NCBI GenBank assembly: GCA_051879015.1
Contig: JBJELF010000020.1
Span: 1-29,850 of the forward strand
Length of the DNA: 29,850 nt
Direction: 5' to 3'
Source of the DNA: JBJELF01 sp051879015
GTDB lineage: Bacteria; Bacillota; Clostridia; Lachnospirales; Lachnospiraceae
Both the position numbers and the translations under genes were made by a program. Below, one piece after another: positions 1 to 6,597 of the stretch; position 1 is the stretch's first letter; each line of letters starts with the position of its first letter. The notes under the pieces are model-generated. The model did not search any database. It saw only the letters and a program-made list of their open reading frames with translations, and had not been told where the DNA came from.

Positions 1-80
1 CCAAATGAGTAGTCTGAATTTTCAGGGATTGGTTATACTGTTCAGTTATCAAGGTCTTTGTCGCTGTCTCTCAGCGGCAA
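1..80 (-). other. Leader of an rRNA operon that continues left of the window
   Basis: Read on the minus strand, this stretch follows two tandem strong promoters. It contains a small hairpin (CGCTG/CAGCG, 62-76) and then GACCTTGATAACTGAACAGT, a string of the kind common in 16S leaders and spacers of Clostridia. No mature rRNA is inside the window, so the assignment is an inference from promoter strength, tandem arrangement and leader sequence. It could instead lead into another highly expressed stable RNA. Confidence 0.6.
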
Positions 81-87
81 CTCATTT

Positions 88-116
88 AATTTATCACACA
101 TTCATTCATTTGTCAA
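88..116 (-). promoter_or_regulatory. Promoter P2 of the leftward rRNA-type transcript
   Basis: On the minus strand TTGACA (111-116) is separated by exactly 17 bases from TAAATT (88-93). This is a near-consensus SigA promoter, downstream of and in tandem with the one at 213-241. Confidence 0.7.
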
Positions 117-157
117 GCACTTTTTTATTTTATTTTCAAAATTTTTGACATTTTCTT

Positions 158-187
158 GAATTGTGTCTGAATTAATTGAATTGTGTC
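158..187. repeat. Direct repeat GAATTGTGTC, 20 bp apart
   Basis: GAATTGTGTC occurs at 158-167 and again at 178-187, a period of 20 bp, roughly two helical turns. The pair lies between the two tandem promoters, about 40-70 bases upstream of the P2 -35 box. It could be a protein binding site or simply AT-rich leader sequence. Confidence 0.5.
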
Positions 188-212
188 GTTTTTGTCTCAC
201 GCGACGTTTGAT

Positions 213-241
213 AATATACCACTGGTTTATTTTTTTGTCAA
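213..241 (-). promoter_or_regulatory. Promoter P1 of the leftward rRNA-type transcript
   Basis: On the minus strand TTGACA (236-241), a 17-base spacer and TATATT (213-218) form a near-consensus promoter. The sequence upstream of the -35 box is a very A/T-rich tract (242-272 on the plus strand), as expected for an UP element. Tandem P1/P2 promoters are typical of rRNA operons. Confidence 0.72.
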
Positions 242-320
242 GTCTTTTTTTCAATTTTTTATTATTTTTTTTTAGAGCAAAAAAAACTCTCAGCCATACT
301 AACTAATGCTGAAACAGAAA

Positions 321-359
321 CAAGATTTTCGCCATTTCAAAGAAACAGCAAAAATCTTG
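321..359 (-). terminator. Hairpin downstream of the lipoprotein gene, possible terminator
   Basis: CAAGATTTTCGC (321-332) can pair with GCAAAAATCTTG (348-359): 12 pairs with one G-U in RNA read on the minus strand. It lies about 75 bases past the stop of the lipoprotein gene. The following tract in the minus direction is only partly T-rich, so termination would be weak. It also separates that gene from the rRNA-type promoters. Confidence 0.45.
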
Positions 360-431
360 CTAAATCAATCAATTATAACTATTTAAAAATATCCAGCGGC
401 ATAAACATCCAAAAAAATGAACCGTAAGCTT

Positions 432-827
432 CTATTCAAATGTCACTGGTAAGTCTCGATACTCTGTCTTTACAACAACGTATGGATAACTTTTCTGCGC
501 AATTGCGTCTCCCTCAGGTCCTAACAGATTCGTATCAATAATAATACTGGATTCCGTTACTGTCAGTGATGGTACTTCAATACTATAACCGCCCGTCTTC
601 TGTTCTCCATAACCTACTGCAATATACAACATAGAACCATCACTGTAAGTCATTTTAAAGCTGCCCACTTTCTTTTCTTCAATCAATTTCAGAAATTCTT
701 CTGGTATATCTTCTTCCGCTACCACAGTAAAATCCAATTTTTCACCATTCTCTGTGCTCACAACTGTGCTGCATCCATACAATAAGAAACATACCACAAA
801 ACATGCAATCATCAAATACTGTTTCAT
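432..827 (-). CDS. Small lipoprotein with a PrcB C-terminal-type domain
   Basis: The 131-residue product starts with a short basic end, a hydrophobic stretch and a lipobox LYGC with Cys19, so it should be lipid-anchored on the outer face of the membrane. The rest, about residues 40-131, has the pattern of the PrcB C-terminal domain family (protease stability complex PrcB-like): a GYGEQKTGGYSI block, then SSIIIDTNLLGP and a closing YPYVVVK strand. In characterised relatives this domain is linked to protease complexes, but here no protease gene is adjacent, so the role is unknown. An AAAGGGG ribosome site precedes the ATG, and an extended -10 (TGTTATAAT, 848-856) lies just upstream, implying a leader of only about 15-20 bases. 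The domain call is by pattern recognition. Confidence 0.75.
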   Translation of the reverse strand: MKQYLMIACFVVCFLLYGCSTVVSTENGEKLDFTVVAEEDIPEEFLKLIEEKKVGSFKMTYSDGSMLYIAVGYGEQKTGGYSIEVPSLTVTESSIIIDTNLLGPEGDAIAQKSYPYVVVKTEYRDLPVTFE

Positions 828-847
828 ATAACCCCTTTCCTAGCCTC

Positions 848-856
848 ATTATAACA
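848..856 (-). promoter_or_regulatory. Extended -10 promoter for the lipoprotein gene
   Basis: TGTTATAAT on the minus strand is a perfect extended -10 element about 20 bases before the ATG at 827. No good -35 box is seen at the usual distance. It suggests that the lipoprotein gene is transcribed separately from the upstream mecA-like gene. Confidence 0.45.
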
Positions 857-990
857 ATTCAGCTGACCAAACCGTTATGTTTTCATATGCCTAATTGCCT
901 CAAAGGTATTATATGGAAGAAATCCAGAAAATATGTTTCAAAAATAAACCGCCCATCAACGAAAGCAGATGGATTTTCTGCGAAATCAAC

Positions 991-1896
991 TTACAGTTGA
1001 GCTAAAATAGGAATTGCATTTCTACGAATTAAACAATCACTATGTTCTTCAAGCCATTGCTTGCGTTCTCTCTTAGCAGAATCTAATGTGGCAAATTCCA
1101 TAGCATTAGCACAAATATATTCCAAATCTTTGGTATCACTGCCTTCCGCCTCTAAAATCAACAGATACTGCCCTTCACTATCTTTATACAAACTACTGCT
1201 CACTTGAGATACACTCGTAAGACCCTGACAGAATTGCTCTACCACAGACAAATCTGAAAATTTCCAAATGAACAGTGCTGGTAATTTATCTTCACTAGAT
1301 TTCTGCCTGCACTTGGTCCCATGAGAAACAGAAGAATTTGATTTTGCCTCTTCAATATTGTTTTCTATATTATGGTCAATACTATCGTCTTTATCTTGAA
1401 TCTCATCTGAATTTACCAAATCAGATGAGATTTCACTAGACTGCGTTTCATCTAAAATTTCTTGAGAACTTTCTTCCTCAGACAACAAATCAAGCTCTGA
1501 CAAACGTTTTTTCAAAAATGAACTTAATAAATCTAAATCTGAACTTGAAACCTCTGAACCTGCATCTTTATTTTTATCCTCAGTCTCCTGCTCTTTAAGA
1601 GTACCAGCAATTTCTTCCATAATACCGGAAAGCACACTCCCTAATCCACCATCTTCATCCATTTCAGAGAGAGTAATGATAATTCCTCCTTTAGTCACCA
1701 TCAACTGTGTAGCTAAAGAACCGCTTGTCATCTCAAAACCTACCTGTTCTCGCGCTTCATTAATAATATACTCTATAAATTGTCTGCCTTTGTCACTCTG
1801 ATTTACAAAATCACCCATGCTGACACCATAATCCTGTAATTCTTCTTGACTGATGGTGCAGCGCACAGTATGTTCACTGATTCGTTTGATATCCAA
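991..1896 (-). CDS. mecA: MecA-like adaptor protein, probable TTG start
   Basis: The protein has the two-domain plan of MecA, the adaptor that hands substrates to the ClpC/ClpP protease. The N-terminal domain reads DIKRISEHTVRCTISQEEL, the usual MecA opening. A long acidic, Ser-rich linker follows (about 110-195), then the ClpC-binding C-terminal domain (about 205-301) with FIWKFSDLSVVEQFC, SSLYKDSEGQYLLIL and a final EHSDCLIRRNAI. In Bacillus MecA controls ComK; the client here is unknown. Start choice: AGGAGG (1906-1911) abuts the ATG at 1905, leaving no spacing, but lies 8 bases before a TTG at 1896, which gives MDIKRI, exactly where MecA proteins begin. The protein is then 301 residues. 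A promoter is visible at 1968-1996, and a copy of the dispersed 30-bp element lies in the 5' leader. Confidence 0.85.
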   Translation of the reverse strand: MDIKRISEHTVRCTISQEELQDYGVSMGDFVNQSDKGRQFIEYIINEAREQVGFEMTSGSLATQLMVTKGGIIITLSEMDEDGGLGSVLSGIMEEIAGTLKEQETEDKNKDAGSEVSSSDLDLLSSFLKKRLSELDLLSEEESSQEILDETQSSEISSDLVNSDEIQDKDDSIDHNIENNIEEAKSNSSVSHGTKCRQKSSEDKLPALFIWKFSDLSVVEQFCQGLTSVSQVSSSLYKDSEGQYLLILEAEGSDTKDLEYICANAMEFATLDSAKRERKQWLEEHSDCLIRRNAIPILAQL

Positions 1897-1918
1897 ACCT
1901 ATCATCCTCCTACGTTTT

Positions 1919-1947
1919 ACAAAATGACCTTTTGACTCCAACGTCAT
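1919..1947 (-). repeat. Dispersed element, copy A (mecA leader)
   Basis: Read on the minus strand this begins ATGACGTTGGAGTCAAAAGG and continues TCATTTTGT. It matches the copies at 11062-11092, 13391-13420 and 16211-16244. Here it lies inside the predicted mecA 5' untranslated leader, between promoter and ribosome binding site. Confidence 0.6.
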
Positions 1948-1967
1948 TAACATTGTTGCATGACCTA

Positions 1968-1996
1968 ATACTACAACATGCTTAATAAAAAGTCAA
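1968..1996 (-). promoter_or_regulatory. mecA promoter
   Basis: On the minus strand TTGACT (1991-1996), a 17-base spacer and TAGTAT (1968-1973) form a good SigA promoter. Transcription would begin near 1961, leaving a leader of about 65 bases before the TTG start. Confidence 0.65.
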
Positions 1997-2102
1997 GCTT
2001 ACAAAGTTCCCCATGTTAGAGTCAAATCTCTTAAATTTCTGTAGGATTTTTACTGCTATTTTCTAAAAAATGTTGTATACTCTTGTATATGGAGCATTTT
2101 TC

Positions 2103-2148
2103 TTTGCTGATTTTGTTTGCAAACTTATTATTGCATAAAATCAGCAAA
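2103..2148 (+). repeat. 12-bp perfect inverted repeat in the leader of the small Cys-rich gene
   Basis: TTTGCTGATTTT (2103-2114) and AAAATCAGCAAA (2137-2148) are perfect complements with a 22-base loop that itself contains the palindrome GTTTGCAAAC. It lies just downstream of a candidate -10 (TATACT, about 2075-2080) and 72 bases before the next start codon. There is no T-run after the stem, so it is not a terminator. A 5'-end mRNA structure or a protein site is more likely. Confidence 0.6.
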
Positions 2149-2219
2149 TACCGCATGAAATTGTCAGAAATCGTGCCGCTGTATTCTGCAAATGATCAGC
2201 GCGAAAGGAGTTTTGTAAA

Positions 2220-2393
2220 ATGGCTAACTGTGATACCTGTATATACAATGTCTATGATGAGGATGATGAATGTTATTATTGCGAAGTGGACATGGATGAA
2301 GATGATGCGGTTCGTCTTATGTCACATCATTATCGAGAATGTCCCTACTATCGTCTTGATGATGAATACGCTGTAGTACGACACCAAATTTAA
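2220..2393 (+). CDS. 57-residue Cys-rich acidic protein, DUF6472-type
   Basis: An ATG at 2220, preceded by GAAAGGAG with 8 bases of spacing, opens a 57-codon frame ending in TAA at 2391-2393. The product begins MANCDTCIYNVYDEDDECYY and has Cys at positions 4, 7, 18, 21 and 41. The pairs CxxC and CYYC and the CPYY motif resemble a zinc or redox site. The layout matches small proteins annotated as DUF6472 in Lachnospiraceae; their function is not known to me. It sits downstream of an inverted repeat and ends 20 bases before a large terminator hairpin, so it looks monocistronic. A longer overlapping frame (2083-2376) has no such features and is rejected. Confidence 0.8.
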   Translation: MANCDTCIYNVYDEDDECYYCEVDMDEDDAVRLMSHHYRECPYYRLDDEYAVVRHQI

Positions 2394-2413
2394 CAAAAGA
2401 AATCAACAAAAAC

Positions 2414-2490
2414 GCTGTACCTTGATATGTACCCTCTTTACTGGTATTCCAATAAAGAGGGTACATATCAAACAGGTACAGCATTTTTTT
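2414..2490. terminator. Large two-way terminator hairpin
   Basis: An 8-bp outer stem (GCTGTACC 2414-2421 with GGTACAGC 2475-2482) continues into a perfect 19-bp inner stem (2422-2440 with 2453-2471), with a 12-base loop and a 3-base bulge. Seven Ts follow after GCA on the plus side, and an A-run precedes it. It lies between the stops of the convergent DUF6472-type and GH105 genes, so it can serve both. Its stem of 27 pairs is unusually long for a plain terminator. Confidence 0.85.
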
Positions 2491-2518
2491 TAGATTATTT
2501 TTTAATTAATTTGTATTG

Positions 2519-3634
2519 TTATAGAGCCTCTGCTAAAGCCAAAATTGTCAAGGACTGACCATATGCCATCGGTGCAATCAGAATGTTTTTGTAATGTTCT
2601 GCATTGTAGCCCATGCCCGTACCACCAGATACATTCAGTACTGTTCCATCCTCAGAAATCTGACTTAAAATACCTTGAATGGCTTTTCTAGCACATGGCA
2701 GATAAGCATCATCCAAAATACCATACTTAATGCCTTTCAAGATACCTGCTGCAATCGCTGCGCTTCCAGATGTTTCCAAATAACTAGTAGGGTCATCCAA
2801 AACAGTATGCCACAGTCCACTTTCATCCTGCAGTTCTTTCAGCTTAGAAACCTGTGCCTTATAAGTGTCCACCACAAAACGCTTTAAACCAGCATTCATG
2901 GTACCGTCAAACATATCAATGTAATCCAAAATTCCCAGCGTAAACCAACTATTTCCACGACACCAGAACACACCGCCAAAATTATTTCTTTCATTAAAAG
3001 TCCATCCATGGAAGAACAGTCCCGTATTTTTGTCAGCTAAATACTTGATATGCATTAAAACCTGATGAATTGATTCATCAATCCAATCCTGACGCTGGTA
3101 TTTTTGTCCCATCTTATTTAAAAAGAGCACAGTCATAAAAATAGTGTCAATCCACATTTCATTTTCATTGAGGCGCACACCCTGACGATCTCCGTTGGCA
3201 CTGGTGACATGCTGGAAACCGCCTTCCTTGGTACGTGGCAGACAGTTCATCAACCAATCAGCCCATTTTAAACACAGTGCCTCAAACTCTGGATCCTGAT
3301 AAAATTCGTTCAGCTCGCACAAAGTCAACAATGGCGTAGTGGTGTTGATATTTTTGGATGGAAGTCCCTGCGCTATATTATCCTTGAACCAATGGTACAA
3401 AAATTCACGATAATCCTCTCTGTTTTGAATCTTCATGATTTTCAACAGACCATACAGGCCTACACCCTGTGGCCAATCCCACTCTTTGATGCCAAAGTCG
3501 CGCTTGAAAAATCCAATTTTTTCACCGCCTTCTGCCAATTTACCTTCGTCTTCCGGACCGCCCAGATTCATCAGCTTATCAATAACTAGATTCAATTTGG
3601 TTTCTAATTCTTTCTGATTAATCCCCTTCATCAT
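2519..3634 (-). CDS. Glycoside hydrolase family 105 (unsaturated glycuronyl/rhamnogalacturonyl hydrolase)
   Basis: The roughly 371-residue protein is full length for the GH88/GH105 (alpha/alpha)6-barrel family (YteR/YesR type), which removes the unsaturated uronic acid left by polysaccharide lyases by hydrating its double bond. Seen in the sequence are MWIDTIFM (the Asp is the family's catalytic position, near residue 163), the WCRGNSW signature (near 224-230), the aromatic-rich FFHGWTF segment and a C-terminal GTGMGYN...APMAYG block. There is no signal peptide, so it works in the cytosol on imported disaccharides. AGGAGG lies 5 bases before the ATG at 3634 and 8 before an ATG at 3631; either may be used. 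It is divergent from an AraC regulator and near a TRAP transporter, suggesting pectin- or uronide-derived sugars. The exact substrate cannot be read from sequence. Confidence 0.87.
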   Translation of the reverse strand: MMKGINQKELETKLNLVIDKLMNLGGPEDEGKLAEGGEKIGFFKRDFGIKEWDWPQGVGLYGLLKIMKIQNREDYREFLYHWFKDNIAQGLPSKNINTTTPLLTLCELNEFYQDPEFEALCLKWADWLMNCLPRTKEGGFQHVTSANGDRQGVRLNENEMWIDTIFMTVLFLNKMGQKYQRQDWIDESIHQVLMHIKYLADKNTGLFFHGWTFNERNNFGGVFWCRGNSWFTLGILDYIDMFDGTMNAGLKRFVVDTYKAQVSKLKELQDESGLWHTVLDDPTSYLETSGSAAIAAGILKGIKYGILDDAYLPCARKAIQGILSQISEDGTVLNVSGGTGMGYNAEHYKNILIAPMAYGQSLTILALAEAL

Positions 3635-3668
3635 CAATTCCTCCTAGAATTTTTATATTTTTTTAGTT

Positions 3669-3730
3669 ATAATAGATGTATCTCATTGTATCAGCAACAT
3701 TTTTTTTACGAAAGGATAGGTAAGATACAT
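3669..3730. promoter_or_regulatory. GH105 promoter with candidate AraC operator repeats
   Basis: On the minus strand TTGCTG (3692-3697), a 17-base spacer and TATTAT (3669-3674) form a promoter for the GH105 gene. TGTATC occurs twice in the same direction at 3677-3682 and 3687-3692, exactly 10 bp apart, within or touching the spacer. The complement GATACA is at 3724-3729, abutting the araC start. Direct half-sites one helical turn apart fit an AraC-type regulator; binding is inferred only. Confidence 0.5.
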
Positions 3731-3731
3731 T

Positions 3732-4673
3732 ATGGAAAAAGTAACATTTTATGGTGAAATGGAAGGCATCTCTCTTGAACAGATGGTGCGATTCAACAAA
3801 TTTGACATGCGTGTCAAACATTTTCATCCACAATATGAAATTTTTTATATTGTAGAAGGAAAACGTGTCTTTTTCTTTAACAATCGTGAGTACCTTGCCC
3901 AAAGTGGAGATTTAATTTTAATTAATTCCAATTTAATTCATATGACAAAATCTCTCTCCAACTCAAATGAAGGGCATAATCGTATTATTCTCTACGTTAC
4001 CAAAGAAAAAATGTGCGCTTTTGATGAAAAATTTCCTTCCCTTCACTTAGTTCAATTTTTTGATAATTATTATGGTGTCTACCATTTGAATGCCGAACAG
4101 CAGGCTTTGTTTCTGAATATGACCAACTATGTGCGCCATGCCTTTACCAATAAAGGGCATGATTTCAAGACGGGCATTGAGTTGGAAGTTCTCTCATACC
4201 TTTTTAAGATGAAACAGTATGTACAAAAGCATTACAAAGAAATGCTGCCCGTTCGGGAGACTTTCAAATATCCCATTGTCTACGACATTGCAGACTATCT
4301 CTCTGCTCACTATGAAGAAAATATTAGTCTTGATCAACTTTGCGATCAGTTTTACCTAAGCAAATCTTACATTTGTCGTATTTTTAAGGAAGCCACTGGC
4401 TACACGATCAGTGAATTTATCAACATTCATCGCATCCGAAAAGCTCAGCGCTATCTGGAGGAAACAGACCTCACTATTGCAGAAATTGCTCACAAGTTAG
4501 GCTATGAAAGTACTACCTATTTTGAGCGCTTATTTAAAAATTATAATACGCTCTCACCACTTAAATACCGTAAAACCAAAAACACGGTTACCTATACAAA
4601 TCAACTAACAACAGCACCTCTCGAAGAAGGCCTGACTTCCTCCGACGAGAGGTTAACTGAAACAAATCCATAA
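3732..4673 (+). CDS. AraC-family transcriptional regulator with cupin sensor domain
   Basis: The 313-residue protein has an N-terminal cupin-type sugar-sensing domain (about 25-90, HFHPQYEIFYIVEG) and a C-terminal double helix-turn-helix (about 182-282) with the typical ISLDQLCDQFYLSKSYICRI and TIAEIAHKLGYESTTYFERL helices. A poorly conserved tail of about 30 residues follows. It is transcribed away from the GH105 gene and toward the end of the TRAP operon, so it most likely controls uronide uptake and breakdown genes on both sides. The ligand is unknown. The ribosome binding site is weak (GGATAGGTAAG), and candidate half-sites lie in the shared upstream region. Confidence 0.88.
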   Translation: MEKVTFYGEMEGISLEQMVRFNKFDMRVKHFHPQYEIFYIVEGKRVFFFNNREYLAQSGDLILINSNLIHMTKSLSNSNEGHNRIILYVTKEKMCAFDEKFPSLHLVQFFDNYYGVYHLNAEQQALFLNMTNYVRHAFTNKGHDFKTGIELEVLSYLFKMKQYVQKHYKEMLPVRETFKYPIVYDIADYLSAHYEENISLDQLCDQFYLSKSYICRIFKEATGYTISEFINIHRIRKAQRYLEETDLTIAEIAHKLGYESTTYFERLFKNYNTLSPLKYRKTKNTVTYTNQLTTAPLEEGLTSSDERLTETNP

Positions 4674-4703
4674 ACATTTCTCTGCCAGATGTGCTTATCA
4701 AAA

Positions 4704-4736
4704 GCTGCTTCGGTGGCAAGGGATTACCGAAGCAGC
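4704..4736 (-). terminator. Terminator of the TRAP operon
   Basis: GCTGCTTCGGT (4704-4714) and ACCGAAGCAGC (4726-4736) form a perfect 11-bp GC-rich stem with an 11-base loop. On the minus strand it is followed by TTTTGAT, so it best terminates the leftward TRAP operon that ends at 4803. It may also stop the convergent araC transcript. Confidence 0.65.
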
Positions 4737-4802
4737 AAACCCGATTAGCTCACTTTAACACACGAATAGAACGATTCCACTGACTGAATTTCCACAGAGA
4801 AT

Positions 4803-6116
4803 TTACAGCATACCCAAACTGCTAAGTAAGTTTGGCAGCCACAGTGAAATACTAGGTACGAAGGTCACAAACAACAGTGCAATGACAATTGCTACAAAGA
4901 ATGGGATCAAATCCTTTATGACATCTTCTACCTGCAGCTTAGCCACACTACAACCCACAAACAGTACGTTTCCTACCGGAGGAGTAATGGTACCGATAGC
5001 CAGGTTCATAACCATCATAACACCAAACTGAATGGTATCCATACCAATATTCTTGATAATTGGAAGGAAAATAGGGGTAAAAATCAGCAGGGCTGGTGCC
5101 ATATCCATAAAGGTACCTACAATCAACAAAATAATATTGATAATCAACAAAATAATAATTGGGTTGTCAGAGATGCTCAGCATTGCATTGCTGATTGCTT
5201 GCGGCAAACCAGTAAAGGACATAACAAAGCTAAGTACAGAAGACGCACCGATAATCAACATAACTATCGTAGTCATCACTGCCGTCTCCACAAAAATTCC
5301 CATCAACTCCGATACTTTAATACTTTTATACAAGACAACCGATAAAAGTAATGCATACACTACAGCAACACCTGATGCTTCTGTTGCAGTAAACTTACCA
5401 GATAAAATACCACCGATAATGATTACAATTAAGAACAAGCTTGGAATGGCATCCCAGATCACCTTTAGTGCGCTGTTTGCTGTCAATTTTTCTCCCTTGA
5501 TGACATAACCATGCTTATATCCATAGGCAAAAGCTACAATCATACAAAGTGCTGCCCACAAAAGTCCTGGAATCCAACCTGCCATAAATAAAGCAGCTAC
5601 GGAGATACCACCACTGGCAGCAGAATAAATGATGAAAGCAGTAGTTGGTGGAATCAGCTGTCCAACTGGTGCAGTCGCTATATTTACAGCCGCTGCAAAT
5701 TTTTCATCATATCCATGCTCTTTTTCCAATGGATTCATAACACCACCGATAGCAGTAGCTGCTGCAATACCGGAACCGGAAATAGAGCCAAACATTGCAT
5801 TACCAGCAATATTTGTCAATGCCAAGGAACCTGGCACCTTACCCAACACAAGCAAAGCCAAATTGACTAATCTTCGGGCGATACCGCCATTACTCATTAA
5901 CAAACCTGCCAAGATAAAGAATGGAACAGCTAACAAGGAAAAGCTGTCAATACCGCCTACCATCTTCTGAGCAGAGATAAACATACCAAACTCTGGTGTC
6001 ATAAACATCGTAATGGTTGCCAGAGCGGCTGTGATGATACAAAAAGAAACCGGAATACCATAGGCCAGCAATAAGAAGAAAATTACTACCAGCACAATCG
6101 CTGCTTGAAGTTCCAT
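4803..6116 (-). CDS. dctM: TRAP transporter large permease DctM
   Basis: The 437-residue protein is of usual DctM length and mostly hydrophobic (about 11-12 membrane helices). It carries the family core GSISGSGIAAATAIGG with NPLEKEHGYDEKFAAAVN and LIPPTTAFI, repeated in the second half as a GTITPPVGN loop. It is the sodium-driven transport subunit of a tripartite ATP-independent periplasmic (TRAP) system. Its ATG lies 1 base after the dctQ stop, with its ribosome site AAGGAGG inside the end of dctQ, so the two are translationally coupled. It is the last gene of dctP-dctQ-dctM and is followed by a strong hairpin. The substrate is likely an acidic sugar given the neighbouring GH105 gene, but that is inference. 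Confidence 0.93.
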   Translation of the reverse strand: MELQAAIVLVVIFFLLLAYGIPVSFCIITAALATITMFMTPEFGMFISAQKMVGGIDSFSLLAVPFFILAGLLMSNGGIARRLVNLALLVLGKVPGSLALTNIAGNAMFGSISGSGIAAATAIGGVMNPLEKEHGYDEKFAAAVNIATAPVGQLIPPTTAFIIYSAASGGISVAALFMAGWIPGLLWAALCMIVAFAYGYKHGYVIKGEKLTANSALKVIWDAIPSLFLIVIIIGGILSGKFTATEASGVAVVYALLLSVVLYKSIKVSELMGIFVETAVMTTIVMLIIGASSVLSFVMSFTGLPQAISNAMLSISDNPIIILLIINIILLIVGTFMDMAPALLIFTPIFLPIIKNIGMDTIQFGVMMVMNLAIGTITPPVGNVLFVGCSVAKLQVEDVIKDLIPFFVAIVIALLFVTFVPSISLWLPNLLSSLGML

Positions 6117-6117
6117 A

Positions 6118-6585
6118 TTATTTGCCCTCCTTACACTGCTTAATAAAACGAATCAGACGTTCTACGCTATACACAATCATCAATACGCCACTGATAGGAA
6201 TACAGATATAGTAAAATTCCATCGGCAGCTGCAAAGCTGGAGAAATCTGACCAGCTGCATTCATGGTAACACGGATACCGCCGATAATAAATACAGCCAC
6301 ACTCAACAAGATGACCAAAATCTCAGTACCAATCTTAGTAGATAAAGAGCCCTTATCAGAAAAAGTTTTGGTAATCAAGGTGATGGACAAATGTCTCTCT
6401 TTTCCATAGGCATAAGGCACACCCAGCATGGTAAGCCAAATTAACAAGTAACGTAGCAGCTCTTCCGTATATTTACTTGGATTATTTAAGATAAAACGAG
6501 TAACAACCTGCCAAAAACAGCCGATAACCATAATGACTACGATGACAGCCAATATTACTTCCAAAATTTTATTTAATACCTTCAT
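6118..6585 (-). CDS. dctQ: TRAP transporter small permease DctQ
   Basis: The 155-residue protein has four hydrophobic helices and the DctQ signatures CFWQVVTRFILNNPSKYTEEL and LLIWLTMLGVPYAYG with KERHLSI. DctQ pairs with DctM in the membrane and helps dock the substrate-binding protein. It starts with AGGAGG about 7-8 bases upstream, 12 bases after the dctP stop, and is followed at once by dctM, confirming one operon. Confidence 0.92.
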   Translation of the reverse strand: MKVLNKILEVILAVIVVIMVIGCFWQVVTRFILNNPSKYTEELLRYLLIWLTMLGVPYAYGKERHLSITLITKTFSDKGSLSTKIGTEILVILLSVAVFIIGGIRVTMNAAGQISPALQLPMEFYYICIPISGVLMIVYSVERLIRFIKQCKEGK

Positions 6586-6597
6586 ATCGACTCCTCC

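Noticed and set aside
1..80. Leader considered as a tRNA or part of mature rRNA
   Set aside because: No cloverleaf and no conserved 16S, 23S or 5S segment can be recognised; only leader-type sequence is present.
803..1000. 65-residue plus-strand frame
   Set aside because: Starts inside the lipoprotein gene on the other strand, lacks a ribosome site and has no family pattern.
2083..2376. 97-residue plus-strand frame
   Set aside because: It overlaps the DUF6472-type gene in another frame, has no ribosome site and shows no family pattern, while the 2220-2393 frame has both.
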